Shown: positions 10,801-20,232 of the stretch, in pieces
How the letters are laid out: every line of letters starts with the position of its first letter
Position numbering within the stretch: the first letter of the stretch is position 1
Translations under genes and position numbers: made by a program
Notes under the pieces: model-generated
Database searches by the model: none
Told to the model about the DNA's origin: nothing
The model's input: only the letters and a program-made list of their open reading frames with translations
NCBI RefSeq assembly: GCF_002002865.1
Contig: NZ_CP019508.1
Location: 1,022,501-1,086,500, forward strand
Source: Brevundimonas sp. LM2
GTDB taxonomy: Bacteria; Pseudomonadota; Alphaproteobacteria; Caulobacterales; Caulobacteraceae
Reading direction: 5' to 3'
Length of the DNA: 64,000 nucleotides

Positions 10801-11072
10801 CGGTCGGGCAGGGCCCCGATGTCCTGGGCGCTGATGGAATCGACAAACACCTCGGCATTGCGCTTGATGGTCTGGGCGCTCTGCAGGCTGCCCCGGATGC
10901 CGGTGACCACGACCTCCTCGACCTCGGTCGCGTCGTCCTGCGGGGCCGGCGCGGTCTGGGCCAGGGCGGGCGACGCCGCGAGCGCTGTGACGACGGCGAG
11001 CGCCGACACGCCGTAGCGGATTGGGTTTCGGCGCGAAGCCCCGGACGCAACTGTAGCGGTGGAATGGCGCAT
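7860..11072 (-). CDS. TonB-dependent receptor, Xanthomonas/Caulobacter type, carbohydrate locus
   Basis: 1070 residues; outer-membrane active transporter. Signal peptide about 1-39 (ending ALAQ). A TonB-box-like EEVVVTG (about 51-57) and a plug domain follow, with DRSVTEALQRVPGVS, VVRGLTFVRSEFNGRDAF and GGIAGTVNLRTRVPFD. A long beta-barrel comes next, ending in Phe (FIVRGTF), as expected for BamA-dependent insertion. The size and plug wording match the TIGR01782-type receptors that import plant-polymer oligosaccharides. A gggga ribosome-binding site precedes the ATG. A LacI-type operator-like site lies 32 bases upstream. The surrounding glycosidases suggest arabinoxylan-derived oligosaccharides as ligand; this is inferred. 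Confidence 0.93.
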   Translation of the reverse strand: MRHSTATVASGASRRNPIRYGVSALAVVTALAASPALAQTAPAPQDDATEVEEVVVTGIRGSLQSAQTIKRNAEVFVDSISAQDIGALPDRSVTEALQRVPGVSIDRFAAGVDPDHFSVEGSGVVVRGLTFVRSEFNGRDAFTANNGRALGFADVPSELLAGVDVFKNQSADLIEGGIAGTVNLRTRVPFDQSGDLLSASAEMSYGDFVEEWTPTYSVLASKRWETELGDFGLLANFVDSQLKSRGDGQQISNFSLRSDLGPTPVYFPRGSSFRSQEFDRNRTGYAAAGQWRSPDRTMIATAQFLRSEATQAWTEHAVEIATDNVTSAGDSRPVLGTTFDFGDDGVFTNGTITGPTGWRDDQQEGRDNRNPAFGLQSNNQRRDVYSENITTDYGFNFKWTPTDRLKFNFDIQRVESTVENLDATLWASTYQNASIQLRGDEVPIVTFLPPSENGTVTQCPATPPTPDGDCPRYFNAPNDNFSNPFNSFVRNNMDHAEDSEGELTAVRLDGEYTFDEDSWLDSVRFGYRRAEREQTTRFSAYNWGVISEQWGGGGPVWLSDSADGVPEPGPGLPGTAGTVVGSMFSPFAFDNFFGGKVAPPTGDQPRLFYNQNIVENYQAYSDFGLLVGDEWRARLGADGCPQNWVPLALRCDVVPGTQYRLNEINPVDEQSDAVYAMLRYNGELSNGVRLSGNVGLRYTTTDRQAGGYIAFPRVAFATEAECAAVPAGETPSAFCRLVSPADRAAARAFANGAITEDTAEVTYDYLLPSFNLRAELDGGKVFRFGYSKAITPPDIGLTRNYFNVNLSGNEIDIVDGRPTGRFAVGNPFLKPIQADSFDASFEWYYGNPGSFTFSLFYKTLSDVITNGTERRAFTNNGATFDAVVTTPVNSEEDATVQGFEVAWQHTLDDLLPSYLAGFGFNANYTYIDSEGVPQSTLSNTDPDVAAGRVANIDTSLLPLQNLSEHTANVAGFYERGPVALRLAYAWRSEFLITPRDVIVPFAPIMNEATGQLDGSAFYSVNDQIKIGIQAVNLTNEITRTSQVLNNDLLTTGRSWFMNDRRFTFIVRGTF

Positions 11073-11103
11073 GTTTTCTCCCCAGCGTTATTTTGTAGCG
11101 TCT

Positions 11104-11117
11104 TGGTAACGCTAACA
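11104..11117. promoter_or_regulatory. LacI-family operator-like site (xyl-box-like)
   Basis: TGGTAACGCTAACA fits the LacI-family pattern TGnnAnCG.nTnnCA and differs by one base from the xyl-box TGGTAGCGCTAACA described for xylan genes in Xanthomonas; a close relative is used by Caulobacter XylR. It lies 32 bases upstream of the TonB receptor ATG, in the promoter region. No LacI-family gene is present in this window. Confidence 0.65.
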
Positions 11118-11280
11118 TTGCCCAAGACATAACCCAACCGATTGCGACCTTCAAGTGTCTGAGTAATGGCGGTGGTGCGACGGTAAGCCCCTGTATTTGC
11201 TGCACCGCAATATGCGCATTGCGCTTGCCAACTCGGGTGCCGCCATGATCTTGCTGCCCCGCTCGGGAGCGTCATTGTCT

Positions 11281-12795
11281 ATGTCCGGAACCGTAATCAG
11301 GCGGATTGTTATTGTTGGTGGAGGCACGGCGGGCTGGATGGCGGCCGCCGCCCTGGCGGCGTTGGTCAAGCGTCCGGACCTCAGCATCCGGCTGGTCGAG
11401 TCCGAGGAGATCGGGACCGTCGGCGTGGGCGAGGCGACCATCCCCCACATTCGCAGCTTCAATCAGCGCCTGGGTCTGGACGAGGACGTCTTCATGGCGC
11501 GCACCCAGGCGACCTTCAAACTGGGGATCGAGTTCCGCGACTGGGGGCGTCTGGGGGATTCCTACATCCACCCGTTCGGAGCCTATGGCCGGTCGATCGA
11601 CCGGGTCGGCTTCCATCACCACTGGCTGAGGCTCAGGCGGTCCGGAGCGGCGGCGGACATTCACGACTATTCGCTGCCGGTCGTGGCCGCGCGGATGGGG
11701 CGTTTCACCCGGCCGGAGACCGATCCGCGATCGCTGCTGTCGACCTTTTCCTACGCCTTTCAGTTCGATGCGGGACTTTATGCCGCATACCTGCGCGAAT
11801 ACGCCGAGGCGCGCGGCGTGGTCCGCACGGAAGGCCGGGTGACCGAGGTCGAGCAGCACCCCGACAGCGGCCACATCCGCGCCGTCACCCTGGACCGGGG
11901 CGACCGCATCGAGGGCGACCTGTTCATCGACTGTTCGGGCTTCCGCGGCCTGCTGATCGAGGGCGCGCTCAAGGCCGGCTACGAGGACTGGACCCAGTGG
12001 CTGCCCTGCGACCGCGCCGTCGCCGTGCCCTGTGACACCGTCGAAGCCTCCATTCCCTATACGCGAGCGACAGCGCTGGAGGCCGGCTGGTCGTGGCGCA
12101 TCCCGCTGCAGCACCGCGTCGGCAACGGCTACGTCTACTCCAGCGCCTTCCTCTCGGACGATCAGGCGGTCGAGCGACTGATGGGCCGGCTGGAGGGACC
12201 GGCGCGGGCCGAGCCCCGGATGCTGCGCTTCACCACCGGCCGGCGGCGGCGGCAATGGCTGGGCAACTGCGTCGCCATCGGCCTGTCCAGCGGCTTTCTC
12301 GAACCGCTGGAGTCCACCAGCATCCACCTGATCCAGGCGGCCATCACCAATCTGGTCGAGCTGTTTCCCGACACCGGCTTCGATCCGGCGGACGCCGATG
12401 AGTTCAACCGCGTGATGGATCTGGAGTACGACCGCATCCGCGACTTCCTGGTGCTGCACTACAACGCCACCCAGCGCGACGACACGCCGTTCTGGGACCA
12501 CTGTCGCACCATGGCCGTGCCCGACAGCCTGGCGGAAAAGATGGCCCTGTTCCGGGAGCGCGGCGTGGTGGCCCGCTATCGCGACGGCCTGTTCCTGGAG
12601 CCCAGCTGGCTGGCGGTCTATTTCGGCCAGCGGATGGAGCCGGACGCCTGGGACCCGCTCAGCGACCGAGCCCCGGACGCGGCCCTGGCCGACACCCTGG
12701 AGACCCTGCGCACCTCGATCCAGCGCGCGGCCGCGGCCATGCCCTCGCATGAAGCCTTCGTCCGGGCCTGCTGCGCCGCGGGTGGACACGCATGA
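11281..12795 (+). CDS. flavin-dependent tryptophan-halogenase family protein (paralogue 2)
   Basis: 504 residues from ATG 11281; an earlier in-frame ATG (11197) adds 28 residues that lie before the FAD-loop homology. GGGTAGWM (13-20), GVGEATIP (48-55), the halogenase lysine in ATFKLGIEF (Lys80), WSWRIP and [11 protein letters not shown] are all intact, so a halogenase or a related flavin monooxygenase activity is plausible. First of three tandem halogenase genes. Its stop overlaps the next start by 4 bases (ATGA), which implies translational coupling. It lies divergently from the TonB receptor gene and may share a control region with it. Confidence 0.9.
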   Translation: MSGTVIRRIVIVGGGTAGWMAAAALAALVKRPDLSIRLVESEEIGTVGVGEATIPHIRSFNQRLGLDEDVFMARTQATFKLGIEFRDWGRLGDSYIHPFGAYGRSIDRVGFHHHWLRLRRSGAAADIHDYSLPVVAARMGRFTRPETDPRSLLSTFSYAFQFDAGLYAAYLREYAEARGVVRTEGRVTEVEQHPDSGHIRAVTLDRGDRIEGDLFIDCSGFRGLLIEGALKAGYEDWTQWLPCDRAVAVPCDTVEASIPYTRATALEAGWSWRIPLQHRVGNGYVYSSAFLSDDQAVERLMGRLEGPARAEPRMLRFTTGRRRRQWLGNCVAIGLSSGFLEPLESTSIHLIQAAITNLVELFPDTGFDPADADEFNRVMDLEYDRIRDFLVLHYNATQRDDTPFWDHCRTMAVPDSLAEKMALFRERGVVARYRDGLFLEPSWLAVYFGQRMEPDAWDPLSDRAPDAALADTLETLRTSIQRAAAAMPSHEAFVRACCAAGGHA

Positions 12796-14261
12796 GGCCA
12801 CCGGCGTCGCTCCTGATCGTCGGCGGCGGTTCGGCCGGCTGGATGACGGCCGCGGCCGTGTCGCGCGCCTTTGGGCCGCGCCTGTCGGTACGGCTGATCG
12901 AGGATCCACAGGCGATTGGCGACAGCGGCACCCTGGCCCCGTTCGACGCGACCCTGCCGTCGCTGAGCGGTTTCAACGCCTCGCTGGGTTTGGACGAGAC
13001 GGCCCTGATCGCGGGCACCGGCGCGACCTTCCGGCTCGGCACCGTCTTCCGCGACTGGAGCCGCCGCGACCGCGACTATATCCATCCCCTCAGCGAGATC
13101 GGCGGGACCCTCGAGGGCGTGCCGTTCCATCACTACTGGCTGCGGTTGAAGGCGGCCGGCAAGGCGCCCCCGCTCGAGGATTTCGCCCTGGCCGCCGTGG
13201 CCGCGCGCGCCGGGCGATTCAGCCGGCCCTCGGACGATCCCCGATCCGTCACCTCGACCATGGCCTATGGCCTGCACCTGCCGGTCGCCCCCTATGTCGC
13301 GGCGCTGAGGGCGGTGGCTCTGCGCCAGGGCGTCGAGGTGGTCGCCGGGGCCTTCGCCGAGGTCGAACGCGGTGCCGAACCCGACACCCTCGCGGCCGTG
13401 ACCACCCGCGACGGTCGCCGGTTCGAGGCCGATCTGTTCATCGACGCGACCGGGCCCGCCGCAGACCTCATCGGCCGGCTGGGGGCGACCCATGTGGACT
13501 GGTCCCGCTGGCTGCCGTGCGACCGGATCGTCGCCTCGACGGTCCCCGGGCCCCTCGGCCCGCCCCTGACCGAGGCGCGGGCGGTCCGCAACGGCTGGCT
13601 GTGGCGCGTGCCGCTCGCAACGGGGATGGGATCCGCGCGGATCTCGGCCAGCGCCTTCGCCGGCGGAACGACGGAGGGCACGGGCTTCACCAACGGCCGG
13701 CGCTCGCAGACCTGGATCGGCAACTGCGTCGCCATCGGCCTGTCGGCCGCGACGCTGGAACCGTTGGAAGCGTCGGGCCTGCATCGGGTGCAGAGCGGGG
13801 TCAGCCGGCTGCTGGGCCTGTTCCCGACCGGCGGGCCGATGACCGCCGGGGCCGCCGAGTACAACCGGTTGATGGCGGCGGAGGCGGACCGGCTGCGCGA
13901 CATGCTGATCCTGCACTATCACGCAAACGCCCGCACCGGAGAGCCGCTGTGGGATGCCGTGAGCCAGACCCCGCCGCCCGAGGAGTTGGCTCACAAGATC
14001 CGCATGTTTTCCAGCCGCGGCCGCATCAGTCTGTATGACGAAGAGACGTTCGAGGATGCCGCCTGGGTCTCGGTCTTCCTGGGCCAGAACGTGATCCCGC
14101 GCCGCTATCACCCCCTGGCCGACCACCGCCCGCTGGACGAGGTGCGCGGCCAGCTGGAGCGCATGCGCGCGGTCATCGCCCGGGCCGCCGAGGCCATGCC
14201 GACCCACGCCGCGGCCCTGTCCGGGTCGCCCATCGCCCCCGCACTGTCCAGGGTTTCCTGA
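12792..14261 (+). CDS. tryptophan-halogenase-like paralogue 3, catalytic lysine replaced
   Basis: 489 residues. The FAD loop GGGSAGWM (11-18) and the segment [11 protein letters not shown], which keeps the glutamate matching RebH Glu357, are present. Two other signatures are not. The position of the essential lysine (ATFK in its neighbours) is ATFR here (Arg81, codon cgg 13032-13034), and the GVGEAT segment is changed to a [10 protein letters not shown] stretch. The WxWxIP motif reads WLWRVP. The frame is intact and sits in a tight operon (4-base overlap upstream, 3-base gap downstream), so it is expressed and probably selected. It may be a non-halogenating flavoprotein or a partner subunit; this is inference. 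Confidence 0.85.
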   Translation: MRPPASLLIVGGGSAGWMTAAAVSRAFGPRLSVRLIEDPQAIGDSGTLAPFDATLPSLSGFNASLGLDETALIAGTGATFRLGTVFRDWSRRDRDYIHPLSEIGGTLEGVPFHHYWLRLKAAGKAPPLEDFALAAVAARAGRFSRPSDDPRSVTSTMAYGLHLPVAPYVAALRAVALRQGVEVVAGAFAEVERGAEPDTLAAVTTRDGRRFEADLFIDATGPAADLIGRLGATHVDWSRWLPCDRIVASTVPGPLGPPLTEARAVRNGWLWRVPLATGMGSARISASAFAGGTTEGTGFTNGRRSQTWIGNCVAIGLSAATLEPLEASGLHRVQSGVSRLLGLFPTGGPMTAGAAEYNRLMAAEADRLRDMLILHYHANARTGEPLWDAVSQTPPPEELAHKIRMFSSRGRISLYDEETFEDAAWVSVFLGQNVIPRRYHPLADHRPLDEVRGQLERMRAVIARAAEAMPTHAAALSGSPIAPALSRVS

Positions 14262-14264
14262 GCC

Positions 14265-15770
14265 ATGACGACCGACACCCGCATCCGCAAGATCGCCATC
14301 GTCGGCGGCGGCACCGCCGGCTGGATGACGGCCGCCGCCCTGGCGAAGATCCTTGGGCCCGGCTATGCCGACATCACGCTGATTGAGTCTGAAGAGATCG
14401 GCACCGTGGGGGTGGGGGAGGCGACCATCCCCCAGATCCGAACCTTCAACACCATGCTGGGTCTGGATGAGGACGAGTTCGTCCGGCGCACCCAGGGCAC
14501 CTTCAAACTGGGCATCGAATTCCGCGACTGGGGCCGGATCGGCGACAGCTATTTCCATCCGTTCGGGCCCTTCGGCGTCGACATGGAGGGGGTGTCCTTC
14601 CACGCCTTCTGGCTGCGGCTGAACCAGCTGAACGATCCCGCCCGGATCACCGACTATTCGCTGCAGGCCATGGCCGCCGAGCGCGGCAAGTTCATGCGGC
14701 CGATCGCTGCCGGCCGCTCGCCGCTATCGAAGATCGCCTATGCCTTCCACTTCGATGCGGGCCTGTACGCCAAATACCTGCGCGAATATTCGGAGGCGAA
14801 GGGCGTGGTCCGGATGGAAGGCCGCATCGTCGATGTGGCCCTGCGCGGCACCGACGGCTTCGTCGAGGCCGTGACCCTGGACGACGGCCGCCGGGTCGAG
14901 GCGGACCTGTTCGTCGACTGCTCGGGCTTCCGGGGCCTGCTGATCGAGGGGGCGCTGAAGACCGGCTACGAGGACTGGTCCCACTGGCTGCCCTGCGACC
15001 GGGCCGTGGCCGTGCCGTGCGAGCGGGTGGCCGATCCCGTGCCCTATACCCGCTCCACCGCCCGCGCCGGCGGCTGGCAGTGGCGAATTCCGCTGCAGCA
15101 CCGGACCGGCAACGGCTACGTCTTCTCCAGCCGCTTCATCGACGAGGCGGCGGCGACCGAGGACCTGCTGGGCCAGCTGGACGGCAAGCCCCTCGCGGAC
15201 CCCCGCACCCTGCGCTTCGTGACCGGTCGCCGCAAACAGTCGTGGAACCGCAACGTCGTCGCCCTGGGCCTCGCCTCCGGCTTCATCGAGCCGCTGGAAT
15301 CAACCAGCATCCACATGGTCCAGAGCGGCATCGCCAATCTGCTGGCCATGTTCCCGACGACGGAATTCGATCCGGCCGAGACCCGACGCTACAACCGGGT
15401 GGTCTCCCACGAGGCCGAGCGGATCCGCGACTTCATCGTGCTGCACTACAACGCGACCCAGAGGACGGACTCGGCCCTGTGGGACTATGTCCGCACCATG
15501 CCCCTGCCCGACAGTCTGATGGAGAAATACGAAATCTTCCGCAGCCGGGGCCGGGTCTTTCGCGAGAACGAGGAACTGTTCAACGACACCAGCTGGTTCG
15601 CCGTCATGATCGGCCAGAACCTGAAGCCCGCCGCCTACGATCCCGTCGCCGACGTGCTTTCTGTCGAAGAGACACGCCGTCGCCTGCTGCAGACCGCCGA
15701 GGCGATCCGGAACTCGGCCGATTACATGCCCTCCCATATGGCGTTCGTCGCGGAACACTGCGCCGCCTGA
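14265..15770 (+). CDS. flavin-dependent tryptophan-halogenase family protein (paralogue 4)
   Basis: 501 residues. GGGTAGWM (14-21), GVGEATIP, the halogenase lysine in GTFKLGIEF (Lys81), WQWRIP and [11 protein letters not shown] are intact. It is closest in wording to paralogue 1 (for example GRIVDVALR and FVEAVTL are shared), more so than to paralogue 2, which suggests an old duplication of this pair. It starts 3 bases after the stop of paralogue 3 and ends the halogenase operon. About 150 bases later the glycosidase operon begins with its own operator-like site. Confidence 0.9.
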   Translation: MTTDTRIRKIAIVGGGTAGWMTAAALAKILGPGYADITLIESEEIGTVGVGEATIPQIRTFNTMLGLDEDEFVRRTQGTFKLGIEFRDWGRIGDSYFHPFGPFGVDMEGVSFHAFWLRLNQLNDPARITDYSLQAMAAERGKFMRPIAAGRSPLSKIAYAFHFDAGLYAKYLREYSEAKGVVRMEGRIVDVALRGTDGFVEAVTLDDGRRVEADLFVDCSGFRGLLIEGALKTGYEDWSHWLPCDRAVAVPCERVADPVPYTRSTARAGGWQWRIPLQHRTGNGYVFSSRFIDEAAATEDLLGQLDGKPLADPRTLRFVTGRRKQSWNRNVVALGLASGFIEPLESTSIHMVQSGIANLLAMFPTTEFDPAETRRYNRVVSHEAERIRDFIVLHYNATQRTDSALWDYVRTMPLPDSLMEKYEIFRSRGRVFRENEELFNDTSWFAVMIGQNLKPAAYDPVADVLSVEETRRRLLQTAEAIRNSADYMPSHMAFVAEHCAA

Positions 15771-15825
15771 TCAGCGATCGAACGGTCGCGTCGCCACCCC
15801 GACTGTCCGCTTGCGTCGCGCTTCA

Positions 15826-15838
15826 AATGTCTGACAAT
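15826..15838. promoter_or_regulatory. palindromic operator-like site before GH51 (GntR type)
   Basis: AATGTC-T-GACAAT, one mismatch from the perfect palindrome ATTGTC-N-GACAAT. It lies about 80 bases upstream of the GH51 start. The same element, again with one mismatch, is between the MFS and aldose-epimerase genes at 23301. The half-site spacing resembles GntR-family operators; the regulator is not in the window. Confidence 0.6.
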
Positions 15839-15919
15839 ATCGATGACGCTCGGGGAGGCCCGCCGATCTCGGGGGGGCCGGCCTGTGGCGCTGAACCAAG
15901 AACCACCACGGCGGGGCCG

Positions 15920-17506
15920 ATGACCAGAAGACATCTCGGATGCGCGATCGCCGCCGTACTGGCGTTCGTGCCTTGGGCACCGGCCTTCGCTCAGACGGAG
16001 CGCGCGGCCGTGGGGATCGAGATTGACGCGGCCCAGGCGGGGCCGACGATCAACCCCAACATCTTCGGCCAGTTCGCCGAGCATCTGGGCACGGGCATCT
16101 ACGGCGGGGTTTGGGTCGGTCCCGACTCGCCCATCCCCAATGTGCGCGGCATCCGCAGCGACGTGGTTCAGGCCCTGCGCGCGATCAAGGTGCCCAACGT
16201 CCGCTGGCCCGGCGGGTGTTTCGCCGACGAATACCACTGGCGCGACGGCGTCGGCCCGGCCTCGGAGCGCCGGCACCGGCTGAACGCCAGCTGGGGCAAT
16301 GTGATCGAGCCCAACAGCTTCGGCACCCACGAGTTCATGGATTTCGCCGACCAGGTCGGGGCCGAGGTCTTCCTGTCGGTCAATGTCGGCTCGGGCACGG
16401 TGCAGGAGGCGGCGGACTGGCTGGAATACCTGACCGCCGACCAGCCCACGGCCCTGGCCCAGGAGCGGGCGGCCAACGGCCACCCCGAGCCCTACAGGAT
16501 CAAATACCTCGGCCTCGGCAACGAGAACTGGGGCTGCGGCGGGGCCATGTCGCCCGAGCACTACGTCGAGGCGATGAAGCAGTTCGCCATCTATTCCCGG
16601 AATCTCAATCGGGCGCAGACCGGCGAGACCGCCATGCAGCGCGTCGCCGTGGGCTGGGACAGTGGCGATGAGGACTATACCGAAGCCGTCATGCAGGCCT
16701 GGAAGGACAAGGTCTGGAGCTGGAACATCGAGGGGGTGTCCCTGCACGGCTACACCATCCCCAACAGCTGGGAGGCCAAGGGCCCCAGCGTCGGCTTCGG
16801 CGAGGACGAATACGCCAAGGGGATCCGGGCGACGCTGAAAATGGAGGGCTGGATCACCGCCCAGACCGCCATCATGGACCGCTACGATCCCGAGAAGAAA
16901 TTGGCGCTGTTCGTGGACGAATGGGGGCTGTGGGCCGACCCGATGCCGGGCAGCAACCCCGCCTTCCTGCAGCAGCAGAACACCATGCGCGACGCCGTCA
17001 TCGCCGCCCTGAACCTGAACATCTTCATGCGCCACGCCGACCGTGTGCGCGGCACCAACATCGCCCAGATGGCCAATGTGCTGCAGGCCATGATCCTGAC
17101 CGACGGGCCGCGGATGGTGCTGACGCCGACCTACCACGTGTATGAGATGTACGTGCCCTTCCAGGGGGCGACCCTGGCCGCTTCCACCTTCGACGCGGGG
17201 AATTACACTTTCGAGGACATCAGTTTGCCGGGCGTGGACGCCGTGGCGGCCCGCGACGGCGAGGGGCGGCTCTGGCTGTCGCTGGTGAACGTCGATGTTC
17301 GCAGCCCGCGGACCTTCACCGCCCGCGTGGCCGGCGCCGACGCCAGCGCCGTCGGCCGCATTCTCACGGCGCCGGCGGTGGACAGCCACAACAGTTTCGA
17401 CCGGCCCACCGACGTCCAGCCGGCGTCCTTGGCCGTGCGCGTGCTGAACGGCGAAGTCACCATTGATCTGCCGCCCCTCTCCGTCGCCGTCATCCAGGTG
17501 CGCTGA
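15920..17506 (+). CDS. secreted alpha-L-arabinofuranosidase, GH51
   Basis: 528 residues from ATG 15920, chosen because a signal peptide (1-25, ending AFAQ) starts there; the open frame upstream overlaps the halogenase gene out of frame. GH51 motifs: INPNIFGQFAEHLG (44-57), VRWPGGCFADEYHW, the acid/base Glu202 in GNENWGCGG and the nucleophile Glu334 in FVDEWGLWAD. It removes L-arabinofuranosyl side chains from arabinoxylan or arabinan in the periplasm or outside the cell. The GH3 gene begins 2 bases after its stop. Confidence 0.95.
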   Translation: MTRRHLGCAIAAVLAFVPWAPAFAQTERAAVGIEIDAAQAGPTINPNIFGQFAEHLGTGIYGGVWVGPDSPIPNVRGIRSDVVQALRAIKVPNVRWPGGCFADEYHWRDGVGPASERRHRLNASWGNVIEPNSFGTHEFMDFADQVGAEVFLSVNVGSGTVQEAADWLEYLTADQPTALAQERAANGHPEPYRIKYLGLGNENWGCGGAMSPEHYVEAMKQFAIYSRNLNRAQTGETAMQRVAVGWDSGDEDYTEAVMQAWKDKVWSWNIEGVSLHGYTIPNSWEAKGPSVGFGEDEYAKGIRATLKMEGWITAQTAIMDRYDPEKKLALFVDEWGLWADPMPGSNPAFLQQQNTMRDAVIAALNLNIFMRHADRVRGTNIAQMANVLQAMILTDGPRMVLTPTYHVYEMYVPFQGATLAASTFDAGNYTFEDISLPGVDAVAARDGEGRLWLSLVNVDVRSPRTFTARVAGADASAVGRILTAPAVDSHNSFDRPTDVQPASLAVRVLNGEVTIDLPPLSVAVIQVR

Positions 17507-17508
17507 CC

Positions 17509-20211
17509 ATGGGCGGTCCGGACGGAAGGCCTTCCCGCTGCGGACGGCGCGTCGGGGTCCAGGCCCTGGCCGTGGCCTTCGTTCTGGCCCTGACCCTGAC
17601 GGGCGGGCCGGCCCTGGCCCAGGCCTGGGCGGGCGGCGCGGCCACGCCCCGGGAGACGCCCCCGTACCAGGACCTGTCGCTCAGCGCCCAGGTGCGCGCC
17701 GCCGACCTCGTCTCGCGCCTGACGCTGGAAGAAAAGGCCGCGCAGCTGGTCAATGACGCGACCGCCGTGCCCCGTCTCGGCATCCGCGAATACAACTGGT
17801 GGAACGAGGGCCTGCACGGCGTCGCCGGGGCGGGCGAGGCGACCGTCTTTCCCCAGGCGATCGGCATGGCCGCGACCTGGAACGCCCCCCTGATCGGCCA
17901 GGTCGCCGAGATCATCTCCACCGAATTCCGCGCCAAACACGTCGAGAGCCGCCACCGCTTCGGCGGCAGCGACTGGTTCGCGGGCCTGACCGTCTGGTCG
18001 CCCAACATCAACATCTTCCGCGACCCGCGCTGGGGCCGGGGTCAGGAGACCTATGGCGAGGATCCCCATCTGACCTCACGGCTCGGCGTCGCCTTCGTCC
18101 GCGGGCTCGAGGTCACGGAGGGCGACTACGTCCGCACCATCGCCACGCCCAAACACTATGCGGTCCACAGCGGCCCGGAGCCCAGCCGCCACCGGGACAA
18201 CATCCTGCCCAGCGCGCGGGATCTGCACGAGACCTATCTGCCCGCCTTCCGGGCCACGATCATGGAGGGCGGGGCCGGCTCGATCATGTGCGCCTACAAC
18301 GCGATCGACGGAGCGCCCGCCTGCGCCAACGCCCCCCTGCTGCGCGACGTGCTCCGCCGCGACTGGGGCTTTCAGGGTTACGTGGTGTCCGACTGCGACG
18401 CGGTGGCCAACATCTATCGCGCGCACGAGCACGGCTACACCGAGACCCCGGAGCAGGGCGTGGCCGTGGCCTTCCGCGCCGGCATGGATCTGATCTGCGG
18501 CGGGCCGGAAGAGAGCGTCCACATCCTCGGGGCGATCCGCCAGGGGCTGATGACCGAGGCCGAGCTCGACGTCGCCCTGGAGCGTCTGTTCACGGCGCGG
18601 TTCCGTCTGGGCCAGTTCGACCCGCCCGCCCAGGTCTTCCCGGCGATCACCCCCGCCGACAACGACACCGAGGCGCACCGCGCCGTGGCGCTGCGCGTCG
18701 CCGAGGAGTCGCTGGTGCTGCTGCGAAATCAGGACGGCCTGCTGCCCCTGAAGGCGGCGCCCCGGCGGATCGCGGTGATCGGGCCCAACGGCGACAGCGT
18801 CGAACCGCTGGTGGGCAACTACAATGGGTCGCCCTCGCACCCCGTGACCCTGGCCGACGGCCTGCGCCGCCGCTTTCCCGAGGCGCAGGTGACGGTGGTC
18901 GAGGGCTCCGGCCTGATCGACCCGGCCCTGGCCCCGGTGCCCGAGGCGTTGCTGTGCGTGGACCGCGCCTGCGCCGCCCCGGGTCTGACCGCGACACGCT
19001 TCGCCTCCGCCACGATGGAGGGCGACCCGGTCTCGACCGGGGTCAGCGCCAACGCCGCCGAGCGCTGGCAGGGCGAGCAGCGCAGCGGGGCCACGCGCTG
19101 GACCGGCTTCCTCACCCCGACCGAAAGCGGCGAGCACCGGTTCCGCTATGTCGCCAACGGCGGCTACCGGATCTGGATCGACGACGCCCTGGTGGTCGAC
19201 GCCTGGAACGTCGACTGGCGCCCCGCCATCGCCACTGGTGCCGCCTCTCTCGAAGCCGGCCGCGCCTATGCCATCCGAGTCGAGGCCTTCCAGCGCCAGG
19301 ACCAGGGCGACGAGCGGCTGATGTGGAGCACGCCCGCCGACGCCGGCCTGCAGGCGGCCGTGGCCGCCGCGCGCGACGCCGAGGTCGTGATCTTCGCCGC
19401 CGGCCTGACCCACGAGGTCGAGGGCGAGGAGATGCGCGTCCAGGTGCCGGGCTTTCTCGGCGGCGACCGCACCCGGATCGATCTTCCGGCCGCCCAGCAG
19501 CGCCTGCTGGAAGCGGTGACGGCGACCGGCACCCCGGTGGTTCTGGTGCTGATGAACGGCAGCGCGCTCAGCGTGGAATGGGCCGACCGGACCCTGCCTG
19601 CCATCGTCGAGGCTTGGTATCCGGGCGGCCAGGGCGGCGATGCGATCGCCCGCCTGATCGCCGGGGATTTCAGCCCGGCCGGACGGCTGCCCGTCACGGT
19701 CTACCGGTCGGTCGAGGATCTGCCGGCCTTCGGCGACTACGGCATGGACAACCGCACCTACCGCTATTTCCGCGGCGAGCCCCTCTATCCGTTCGGCTAC
19801 GGCCTGTCGTACTCCAGCTTCGCTTATGCGGCTCCGCGCGTGTCGGACACCACGGTCCGCCCCGATCAGGCGGTGACGGTGTCGGTCGACGTCACCAACA
19901 CCGGAGCCATGGCGGCGGACGAGGTGGTGCAGCTGTATCTCAGCCACCCCGGCGTTCCGGACGCGCCGATCCGGACCCTGGCGGGCTTTGAACGCGTGCA
20001 TCTGGCGCAGGGCGAGACCCGCCGCGTCCGCTTCACCCTTGATCCGCGTGCCCTCAGCCTGGTCGGTGCCGACGGCGTCCGGCGCGTCGCGCCGGGCCCG
20101 GTCTCGGTCTGGGTCGGGGGCGGCCAGCCGGGGACGCGCCCGGGCCTGACCCCGGCCGCCGGGGCGCGGACCGAGCTTCGCCTGACGGGCGGGGCGATGC
20201 TGCCGAACTAG
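17509..20211 (+). CDS. secreted GH3 beta-xylosidase/beta-glucosidase with PA14 domain
   Basis: 900 residues with a signal peptide (about 1-38). Domain order: GH3 N-terminal barrel with NWWNEGLHGVA (a wording typical of beta-xylosidases), KH and SRHR substrate contacts, and the nucleophile Asp295 in VVSDCDAV; GH3 C-terminal sandwich; a PA14 carbohydrate-binding domain inserted at about 495-620 (WTGFLTPTESGEHRF, RIWIDD); and a C-terminal fibronectin-III-like domain (VDVTNTGAMAADEVVQLYL). It cleaves terminal beta-linked xylose or glucose from oligosaccharides, following debranching by GH51. Beta-xylosidase is favoured by the motif and context but not proven. Confidence 0.93.
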   Translation: MGGPDGRPSRCGRRVGVQALAVAFVLALTLTGGPALAQAWAGGAATPRETPPYQDLSLSAQVRAADLVSRLTLEEKAAQLVNDATAVPRLGIREYNWWNEGLHGVAGAGEATVFPQAIGMAATWNAPLIGQVAEIISTEFRAKHVESRHRFGGSDWFAGLTVWSPNINIFRDPRWGRGQETYGEDPHLTSRLGVAFVRGLEVTEGDYVRTIATPKHYAVHSGPEPSRHRDNILPSARDLHETYLPAFRATIMEGGAGSIMCAYNAIDGAPACANAPLLRDVLRRDWGFQGYVVSDCDAVANIYRAHEHGYTETPEQGVAVAFRAGMDLICGGPEESVHILGAIRQGLMTEAELDVALERLFTARFRLGQFDPPAQVFPAITPADNDTEAHRAVALRVAEESLVLLRNQDGLLPLKAAPRRIAVIGPNGDSVEPLVGNYNGSPSHPVTLADGLRRRFPEAQVTVVEGSGLIDPALAPVPEALLCVDRACAAPGLTATRFASATMEGDPVSTGVSANAAERWQGEQRSGATRWTGFLTPTESGEHRFRYVANGGYRIWIDDALVVDAWNVDWRPAIATGAASLEAGRAYAIRVEAFQRQDQGDERLMWSTPADAGLQAAVAAARDAEVVIFAAGLTHEVEGEEMRVQVPGFLGGDRTRIDLPAAQQRLLEAVTATGTPVVLVLMNGSALSVEWADRTLPAIVEAWYPGGQGGDAIARLIAGDFSPAGRLPVTVYRSVEDLPAFGDYGMDNRTYRYFRGEPLYPFGYGLSYSSFAYAAPRVSDTTVRPDQAVTVSVDVTNTGAMAADEVVQLYLSHPGVPDAPIRTLAGFERVHLAQGETRRVRFTLDPRALSLVGADGVRRVAPGPVSVWVGGGQPGTRPGLTPAAGARTELRLTGGAMLPN

Positions 20212-20232
20212 AGCAAACGCCTGCTGAGATGA

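Noticed and set aside
8178..11132. A 984-codon plus-strand frame opposite the TonB receptor
   Set aside because: Same cause: GC-rich antisense shadow. The receptor on the minus strand has a signal peptide, plug domain and terminal Phe.
15771..15919. Reading the GH51 gene as fused to the halogenase through the upstream open frame
   Set aside because: The upstream frame overlaps the halogenase gene in another phase; a signal peptide begins at 15920 and an operator-like site lies in the gap.
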